DNA from: Parabacteroides sp.
GTDB taxonomy: Bacteria > Bacteroidota > Bacteroidia > Bacteroidales > Tannerellaceae
NCBI GenBank assembly: GCA_022775005.1
Contig: JALFJR010000005.1
Coordinates: 1 to 35,307 of the forward strand
DNA: 35,307 nucleotides
Reading direction: 5' to 3'
Below are positions 30,132-35,307 of this stretch, one piece after another. The translations under genes and the position numbers were made by a program. The stretch's first letter is position 1, and the number at the start of each line of letters is the position of its first letter. The notes beneath the pieces are model-generated. The model searched no databases. It saw only the letters and a list, made by a program, of their open reading frames with translations, and had not been told where the DNA came from.

Positions 30132-30187
30132 AAGAACCAAGCGGAGGTTTCTTTGCCTGAGTACGTTCCGCTTGGTTCTTTTTTTAT
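30132..30187 (+). terminator. Rho-independent terminator of the susCD transcript
   Basis: AAGAACCAAGCGGA (30132-30145) pairs perfectly over 14 bp with TCCGCTTGGTTCTT (30167-30180), followed by a T run to 30185. It lies 14 bp past the susD stop. It separates the pair from the downstream glycoside hydrolase, which has its own promoter-like box. Confidence 0.88.
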
Positions 30188-30192
30188 CTTTG
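30185..30192 (+). promoter_or_regulatory. Bacteroidetes-type -7 element for the GH106-like gene
   Basis: TATCTTTG is an exact match to TAnnTTTG and overlaps the end of the terminator T run. The start codon is 49 bp downstream. No convincing -33 box lies about 19 bp upstream, so strength or sigma dependence is unclear. Confidence 0.4.
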
Positions 30193-30241
30193 AGCGTAAA
30201 TACGTAGAGTCTATTCAAATAATCATAAAACAATAAGAACG

Positions 30242-33200
30242 ATGCGAGTACACAAGATAATACGAAATCTGTCCGGTTTAGCCCTCATTGGATGGTTATC
30301 CGTGGCCTGCGCGGACAAGCGCCCGGCAGATAGCTTTGCCACGTTGGCTGATGGTTTTGCCGATCCGGCATCCACCTATCGCACGGCTCCTTTTAACGTA
30401 TGGAACGGCGAGGTGACTCCTGAGGAGGTAGAACGGACATTGACGGAATTAAAGGAGGCAGGAAGCGGGGGCGCCTTCATCCATCCCCGTCCGGGCTTAA
30501 TCACGGAATATTTGGGAGAGGAATGGTTCGCTGGCTTCCAAACAGCCTTGGATTGGGGCAGACAAAACGATCTGGATATTTGGATCTATGATGAGAACTC
30601 TTATCCAAGTGGGTTCGCGGGGGGTCATGTGAACGCCCAGATGCCCGAGTCATACAACCAAGGACAGGGGTTGAAGCTGGAGAAATGCGAGCAGCTACCT
30701 GCGGATGTAACGGATTATTACCTGATCCTGCAGCAGCAAGGAGATCAGTTTGTTGACATTACACCGAACGCAGCCGATTACAAAGGGAAAGCGGGCAGCT
30801 ACTATCTCTATAAAAAGACCTATTATGGTAAATCGGATTGGTATGGTGGCTTTTCCTACGTGGATCTTTTATATCCGGGTGTGACTGAGAAGTTCATCGA
30901 GGTGACCATGGAGGGCTATGAGAAGCGATTTAAAGCGGAATTTGGCAAACAGATCAAAGGCATCTTCTCCGATGAGCCCAATATCCAGACATCGGGTGGC
31001 TTACGTTGGACGCCCGATCTGTTCGACGTGTTCCAGCAAAAATGGGGGTATGATTTGAAGGAGAAGCTACCCCTGCTGCAAGAGGAGATCGGAGATTGGA
31101 AACATGTCAGACATAACTACTTCGAGACTTTATTGCAGTTGTTCATTGATCGTTGGTCAAAACCTTTTCATGATTATTGCGAAGCGAATAACTTGCAATG
31201 GACCGGGCATTACTGGGAACATGGCTGGCCCTATTTGAATGATGGCCCGGACAACATGGCGATGTACGCATGGCATCAACTGCCGGCTATCGACATGCTG
31301 TTCAACCAGTTCAACGAGGAGAGCCCAGTAGCTCAATTTGGCAACGTGCGCGCCGTGAAAGAGTTGCGCAGCGTGGCCAATCAAATGGGACGCACCCGTA
31401 CGCTCAGCGAGACCTATGGCGGTGGCGGATGGGAAGATACCTTCAAGGATTTCAAACGCTTAGGCGACTGGGAGTATGTGCTGGGCGTAAACTACATGAA
31501 CCAACACTTGGCTCTCCAGACGCTGACAGGGGCGCGCAAATATGATTACCCGCCAGTCTTTACCTATCATTCACCGTGGTGGCAAGACTATAAGCTGTTG
31601 AACGACTATTATGGCCGTCTCTCTTTCGCACTTAGCAAGGGTGAACAGCAGAATGACATCTTGGTGTTGGAGCCGACTTCTACCTTGTGGTGCTATTACT
31701 CCCACGATCAGAGCGCGGAGCAGCTCTCCAGGATCGGCCAAAGTTTTCAAACCTTCGTGACCCAGTTGGAGCAGGCGCAGGTAGAGTATGACCTGGGATC
31801 GGAGAATATCATCAAAGATCATGGTCGGGTAGCCAATGGGCAATTTATCGTGGGGCAATCTTCATACAAAACCGTCGTGTTGCCTCCCCTTTTAGAGGTG
31901 CTCAACCGTCCAACAGCTGAATTGTTGAAACAATTTGTAGCGGAAGGGGGAAAGGTGATCGATTTTTCTCAGTTCTCGCTGATCGATGGCCAACCCGATG
32001 CATTAGTAGCGGAAATCAGCCAGGCAGCCTCGGTGGTCAAGGAGAAGGAGTTGACCGCACAGGTCATGGATCAATATCTGCGTGAGGGACAGCCTCGGTT
32101 CGAGTTTAGTGGCGGTGACCTCTATCACCAACGCCGGCAGTTCAAGGATGGGCAATTGCTTTTCTTGGTCAACTCCTCCATGGATGAATCAGTGGAAGGC
32201 ACGGTATCGCTTGCCGGTAAGAGCGTCGTACAATTGGATGCCATAGACGGACAGATCTATAGCTACCCGTTCGAGGCCAAAGAGGGAATCCATCTATCCT
32301 TTGATTTGGAACCCGCGGGCAGTTTATTGCTGTTTGTGTCGGAGAAAGCGTTGGACACGTATCCGGCTCCTGCCTCTGCTGCTTGCCAGAACAAGCTGGC
32401 CGCTCAATCAACCGTCCAAGTCACCCGTTTGCGTGAGAACGCCTTGAATATCGACTTCTGCGATTTAGAGATTGATGGGGTGACCACCCGTGATTTACAT
32501 TGTTCGCAAGCGGCAGACCAAGCCTTTAAAGCATTTGGCTTCGCTAATGGCAATCCTTGGAACACGTCTGTCCAGTATAAGCGGAACATTCTGAATCGTG
32601 ATACGTTCCAAAGCGGTGGCTTTAAAGCGACTTACCGCTTCCAGGTGAACGAGGCGTTCGACTATGGCTCCATGCGCTTGGTGACAGAGCGTCCGCAATT
32701 GTTCAAGGTCAAGATTAACGGCACGGAGGTGAAACCGATCCCAGGCGAGTGGTGGTTAGATCGTAGCTTTGGTGTCTATGACATCGCCCAGTGGGTGCGG
32801 AATGGCATGAATGAGGTGGAGCTTTCCGTCTCTCCCATGAGCATTTTTGCGGAGATCGAACCAGTTTATGTGATCGGTGACTTCGCGGTGATGCCTGAGA
32901 AGTTAGGCTGGAGCATCTCCGCCCCTGTGCCATCCCTGACGTTAGGCAGCTGGAAAGAACAACACCAACCCTTCTATCCATGGGGTGTAGCCTATACGAG
33001 GAACTATGTGATCGAGGATCTTTCCCGACCCGTAGCTGTTCGACTGAATGAGTGGAACGGCACGGTGGCCGAGGTTTATGTGAATGATCAAAAAGCCGGT
33101 GTGATCGGTTGGGATCCGTATCAGTTGGACATCACTTCCGCCCTGAAGAAGGGCACGAACAAGGTTGAGGTGCGCGTGATTGGCAGCCACAAGAACCTGT

Positions 33201-33334
33201 TAGGCCCGCATTATCATCAAGAAAAGGGATTGGCCTCACCTTGGCATTGGAAGAATATTAAATCACGCATTCCGGCTGCTAATTACCAGATGCTGGATTA
33301 CGGATTGATGGAAGATTTCGATCTGATACAATAG
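30242..33334 (+). CDS. GH106-like glycoside hydrolase lipoprotein (alpha-L-rhamnosidase-related)
   Basis: The 1030-residue protein has a lipoprotein signal ending L-S-V-A-C with Cys23. The catalytic barrel begins with W-N-G-E-V-T-P-E-E-V at 54-63 and includes G-G-A-F-I-H-P-R-P-G-L (76-86), W-I-Y-D-E-N-S-Y-P-S-G-F-A-G-G (114-128), G-I-F-S-D-E-P-N (240-247), and S-E-T-Y-G-G-G-G-W-E (388-397). This pattern is that of the GH106 rhamnosidase-like superfamily; E245 and E389 are the likely catalytic pair. The C-terminal third holds beta-sandwich domains with two galactose-binding-like segments (about 780-870 and 910-1000). Many proteins of this type have not been shown to act on rhamnose, so the exact sugar is open. 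It belongs with the SusC/SusD pair and should act at the cell surface or in the periplasm. Confidence 0.85.
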   Translation: MRVHKIIRNLSGLALIGWLSVACADKRPADSFATLADGFADPASTYRTAPFNVWNGEVTPEEVERTLTELKEAGSGGAFIHPRPGLITEYLGEEWFAGFQTALDWGRQNDLDIWIYDENSYPSGFAGGHVNAQMPESYNQGQGLKLEKCEQLPADVTDYYLILQQQGDQFVDITPNAADYKGKAGSYYLYKKTYYGKSDWYGGFSYVDLLYPGVTEKFIEVTMEGYEKRFKAEFGKQIKGIFSDEPNIQTSGGLRWTPDLFDVFQQKWGYDLKEKLPLLQEEIGDWKHVRHNYFETLLQLFIDRWSKPFHDYCEANNLQWTGHYWEHGWPYLNDGPDNMAMYAWHQLPAIDMLFNQFNEESPVAQFGNVRAVKELRSVANQMGRTRTLSETYGGGGWEDTFKDFKRLGDWEYVLGVNYMNQHLALQTLTGARKYDYPPVFTYHSPWWQDYKLLNDYYGRLSFALSKGEQQNDILVLEPTSTLWCYYSHDQSAEQLSRIGQSFQTFVTQLEQAQVEYDLGSENIIKDHGRVANGQFIVGQSSYKTVVLPPLLEVLNRPTAELLKQFVAEGGKVIDFSQFSLIDGQPDALVAEISQAASVVKEKELTAQVMDQYLREGQPRFEFSGGDLYHQRRQFKDGQLLFLVNSSMDESVEGTVSLAGKSVVQLDAIDGQIYSYPFEAKEGIHLSFDLEPAGSLLLFVSEKALDTYPAPASAACQNKLAAQSTVQVTRLRENALNIDFCDLEIDGVTTRDLHCSQAADQAFKAFGFANGNPWNTSVQYKRNILNRDTFQSGGFKATYRFQVNEAFDYGSMRLVTERPQLFKVKINGTEVKPIPGEWWLDRSFGVYDIAQWVRNGMNEVELSVSPMSIFAEIEPVYVIGDFAVMPEKLGWSISAPVPSLTLGSWKEQHQPFYPWGVAYTRNYVIEDLSRPVAVRLNEWNGTVAEVYVNDQKAGVIGWDPYQLDITSALKKGTNKVEVRVIGSHKNLLGPHYHQEKGLASPWHWKNIKSRIPAANYQMLDYGLMEDFDLIQ

Positions 33335-33486
33335 TTTTCCAGTGATGGATCAGGATAGAAAGAACATTTTCATCATCTTACATAATAGGTTTTTAAAGTT
33401 AGTTTAGGTCAACATGTGGGGAGCTCTTATCGAGGGTTTTGATGGTCCCAAGGCGGGGCTCCCCTTTGTTTTTCTAAATGTAAAGG
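33335..33486. other. Spacer after the GH106-like gene
   Basis: It contains the terminator (33418-33473) and no open frame worth reporting; the hairpin array begins at its right edge. Confidence 0.5.
33418..33473 (+). terminator. Rho-independent terminator after the GH106-like gene
   Basis: GGGGAGC (33418-33424) pairs with GCTCCCC (33458-33464) around a 33-nt loop and is followed by a T-rich run to 33473. It lies 84 bp past the stop codon. Confidence 0.65.
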
Positions 33487-33793
33487 TTTCCGAGGGCTCG
33501 GAAGGTATTTTGCGGAGGGCGTGAAAGTTTCAAACGCCTTTGAAGGTATTTTGCGGAGTGCGTGAAGGTTTCAAACGCCTTTGAAAGCATTTCGCAGAGC
33601 GCGCAGAAGTTTCAAACGCCTTTGAAAGCATTTCGCGGAGCGCGCAGAAGTTTCAAACGCCTTTGAAGGCATTTCGCGGAGCGCGCAAAGGTTTCAAACG
33701 CCTTTGAAGGCATTTCGCGGAGTGCGTGAAGGTTTCAATCGATTTTGAAAGCATTTTGCAATATGTGCGGATGTTTAATGATTTTGGATTAAA
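33487..33793 (+). repeat. Array of 41-bp tandem units, each with a conserved hairpin of changing sequence
   Basis: Hairpins recur every 41 bp at 33487, 33528, 33569, 33610, 33651, 33692, 33733 and 33774. In the five inner units the stem is TTTCAAA/TTTGAAA with loop CGCC. In the first unit it becomes TTTCCGA/TCGGAAG, in the seventh TTTCAA/TTGAAA, in the last TTTAAT/ATTAAA, always in register and still paired. A second small hairpin lies between: CGCG-GAG-CGCG, or TGCG-GAG-TGCG with U-G and G-U pairs on the plus strand. Because 41 is not a multiple of three, the repeat is not coding. Paired changes in both arms mean the structure, not the letters, is kept. Confidence 0.85.
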
Positions 33794-33798
33794 ATGCG

Positions 33799-33806
33799 TA
33801 TCTTCG
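33799..33806 (+). promoter_or_regulatory. Probable -7 element for the DUF6261 gene
   Basis: TATCTTCG differs from TAnnTTTG at one base and lies 65 bp upstream of the ATG. If it is used, the hairpin array ends just upstream of the start of transcription and would act mainly at DNA level or as part of a longer transcript from upstream. Confidence 0.4.
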
Positions 33807-33871
33807 TGCATCCAAGTCATTTGACCTGGTTTAGTATCACTTAATGTTTAATTTAAAAAACAGTAATCCGT

Positions 33872-34702
33872 ATGAAGAAAGTGCTTGAAAGAAAGTATTT
33901 GGGGTTGGCTCGTAATGGCGAGCATTACCACCTGTTTTTGTCGTTGCTGCAATGCGTGACACGCGCGACGGCAGAGGAGTTGAAAATCTTGGCGGTTTGG
34001 TCGGTATTCTCTGACACGCTCGAAAAGGAGAACGAGGCCTACCTCAACAGCCAGAAGTATGAGAACACGGTGCCATTAGGGGAGGCGAACAAGGCGTGCG
34101 ACCAGCGCTTCAGCGCATTCAGTATGAACGTGAAAGCGAAGGCAAAGAGCTACGTGGCAGAGGTGGCCGCGGCGGCCGACCGGATAGCTACGGCGATGGA
34201 GCCTTATAAAGGCGCGGCCCGGAAGGCACATGCCGAGAATATCGCGATGGTGCTGGATATGACGGAGAAGTTGCAGTCGGATAAGTATGCGGCTGACATC
34301 ACGACCTTGGGTTTGACGGCCGATCTGGAAGATCTTCGCCAGTCGGCTATTGTGTTTGACGCCGCGCTCTCGGCGAAAGCGAACGAGCGTTTGGCCCGGG
34401 TGAGCGCCGCGAATATGTTGGAGATCCGCCCCGTGGTGGAGGCGGCATTCTCGGATGTGGCCGATTTGCTGACGGCGATCTACCTCGTGGCAACCTATGT
34501 GGATCAAGACGCAGCGAAGGCGGCGAAGGTGGAGGCGATCATCGACAAGATGAATGCGGAGATCCTCCGCTTGATCGAGACGTTGAACCGCCGAGGCGCG
34601 GGTGCGAAACCGGAGGTTCCTCCTACGGATCCCACCACGCCCGTTGAGCCGGAACCGGAACCAGAACCGGAACCAGAGCCCGAAAATCCGGATGTGGTTT
34701 GA
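33872..34702 (+). CDS. DUF6261 family protein with Pro-Glu repeat tail
   Basis: The 276-residue protein is nearly all helical with no signal peptide. It has E-H-Y-H-L-F near 17-22, K-A-K-A-K-S-Y-V-A-E-V-A near 88-99, and A-L-S-A-K-A-N-E-R near 164-172, in line with the Bacteroidales family DUF6261. The last 30 residues are P-P-T-D-P-T-T-P-V-E-P-E-P-E-P-E-P, a rigid acidic Pro-Glu repeat. The function of the family is unknown. Members are commonly present in several copies per genome from memory, and this one sits beside a hairpin array, which is worth comparing between copies. Base composition is GC-rich like the backbone. Confidence 0.75.
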   Translation: MKKVLERKYLGLARNGEHYHLFLSLLQCVTRATAEELKILAVWSVFSDTLEKENEAYLNSQKYENTVPLGEANKACDQRFSAFSMNVKAKAKSYVAEVAAAADRIATAMEPYKGAARKAHAENIAMVLDMTEKLQSDKYAADITTLGLTADLEDLRQSAIVFDAALSAKANERLARVSAANMLEIRPVVEAAFSDVADLLTAIYLVATYVDQDAAKAAKVEAIIDKMNAEILRLIETLNRRGAGAKPEVPPTDPTTPVEPEPEPEPEPEPENPDVV

Positions 34703-34750
34703 TGGGTCATGAAGCATCGAGCCGGAATGACCGGTTTTGTATAACAGAAA

Positions 34751-34792
34751 AGCCCCCGAAGATTGGATCATGTCCTCTTCGGGGGCTCTTTT
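34751..34792 (+). terminator. Rho-independent terminator after the DUF6261 gene
   Basis: AGCCCCCGAAGA (34751-34762) pairs over 12 bp with TCTTCGGGGGCT (34776-34787), followed by CTTTTT. The A run on the left side (GAAAA) also allows some action on the opposite strand, for the convergent pullulanase gene. The rest of the 235-bp gap to 34938 shows no gene. Confidence 0.85.
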
Positions 34793-34937
34793 TAGGTATA
34801 TGCTCGGCTATAGCTTGGCAATCTCCTCTGGGGAGAGGCCGCTTAAAGATCAAAATCATTCTCACATGCTTCCACCTCTTTCTTGAAGAGGATGATCTCC
34901 GCATTCTCTGTCTATCGTTTGATTTCTAATCCAAACC

Positions 34938-35307
34938 TCATCTATACAGAATTGTGGCAGAACGGGGAGCCACCGTGACACTGCTACCCGAGATTCCTCC
35001 CAGTCCGTTCAGGTCAATACGTCCATCATGCGCCACCTTCTCATAGTGGCCCTCGGGGATAGACACACTGACCTCAACATCCTTGGCGTTGAGCACCACG
35101 ATGATGTCTTGCCACGTATCTCCTCCGGCATGATCAGCCAAACGAAAAGCCACCACATTGGAGGGTGCCTCAAGGAACGAGAGGTGACGACGCACGAGGT
35201 CCGCATCATTCAGCCGGAAAGCCGGATGCTCATTGCGCAAGCGGATGAGTCGGCGATAATAGTCGAACACCTCCGGATGCGTATCCTTCCGGCTCCAATC
35301 AATGGCA
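34938..35307 (-). CDS. pulA: Type I pullulanase, C-terminal part cut by the window edge
   Basis: The minus-strand frame is open from the window edge and reads A-I-D-W-S-R-K-D-T-H-P-E followed by V-F-D-Y-Y-R-R-L-I-R-L-R-N-E-H-P-A-F-R-L, which is the end of the catalytic barrel of GH13 pullulanases of type I. The remaining 90 residues form the C-terminal beta domain with V-V-A-F-R-L and I-I-V-V-L-N-A-K, ending S-A-T-I-L-Y-R. The enzyme cuts alpha-1,6 links in pullulan and branched starch or glycogen. The gene is not a fresh start at 35270: the frame continues upstream. Catalytic residues are outside the window. The call of pullulanase rather than another GH13 enzyme rests on this C-terminal match. 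Confidence 0.75.
   Translation of the reverse strand, partial: AIDWSRKDTHPEVFDYYRRLIRLRNEHPAFRLNDADLVRRHLSFLEAPSNVVAFRLADHAGGDTWQDIIVVLNAKDVEVSVSIPEGHYEKVAHDGRIDLNGLGGISGSSVTVAPRSATILYR

Noticed and set aside
33487-33793. CRISPR array
   Set aside because: The 41-bp units are contiguous with no unique spacers, and no cas gene is present in the window.
34076-34771. Minus-strand 231-residue protein opposite the DUF6261 gene
   Set aside because: It is Arg- and His-rich, the usual sign of an antisense shadow of a GC-rich, helical gene, and crosses the terminator.
34938-35270. Complete 110-residue gene starting with GTG at 35270
   Set aside because: The frame continues to the window edge with residues that match the pullulanase barrel, so the GTG is an internal Val codon.

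Overview
The window is bacterial and from a member of the Bacteroidales, most likely Parabacteroides or a close relative. This is inferred from a SusC/SusD pair driven by an ECF sigma/FecR switch, several Bacteroidales-restricted families (DUF6078, DUF4922, DUF6261), menaquinone and lipid A genes, and promoters of the Bacteroidetes type (TTTG, about 19 bp, TAnnTTTG). The genus is not proven by anything in the window.

Positions 1 to about 10,090 look like an accessory mosaic. It starts with the 5' end of an IS256-type transposase, a short remnant that may come from an IS630-type transposase, and a lone AAA/DUF4143 ATPase. An AT-rich stretch follows that carries seven copies of the octamer TGGCACAC or its complement. 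Next is a DUF6078 gene cut short by an IS110/IS1111-type element, whose transposase is frameshifted and whose non-coding flank can fold. A plus-strand run of small metabolic and repair genes follows: FKBP prolyl isomerase, YqiA-like esterase, DUF1294 membrane protein, O6-methylguanine methyltransferase, SDR/RmlD-like reductase, a broken second copy of the esterase, a fusion of a SpoT/MESH1-like HD domain with MsrA, and lrgAB.

Positions 10,091 to 23,891 look like chromosomal backbone. They hold an SPFH membrane protein with a ribbon-helix-helix partner, a MITE-like element, two small membrane proteins, a strongly structured intergenic segment, menA and tRNA-Phe. A six-gene minus-strand operon follows (N-acetylmuramoyl-L-alanine amidase-like protein, glycosyltransferase, DUF4922 HIT-like protein, sppA, lpxK, thiL). 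It is read from a near-perfect Bacteroidetes promoter that overlaps the end of an ECF sigma gene.

Positions 23,310 to 33,334 form a glycan-use locus: ECF sigma factor, divergent FecR-type anti-sigma factor, SusC with an N-terminal STN signalling domain, SusD, and a GH106-like lipoprotein glycoside hydrolase. In the usual model, glycan binding at SusC/SusD is signalled through STN and FecR to free the sigma factor. Beyond a terminator lies an array of 41-bp tandem units in which the hairpin survives while its sequence changes, then a DUF6261 gene with a Pro-Glu repeat tail, and the 3' end of a type I pullulanase gene.

The observations most worth following are the 41-bp hairpin array (33,487-33,793), the multibranched RNA candidate (12,120-12,309), the candidate guide RNA of the IS110-type element, the HD-MsrA fusion, and the TGGCACAC octamer cluster.
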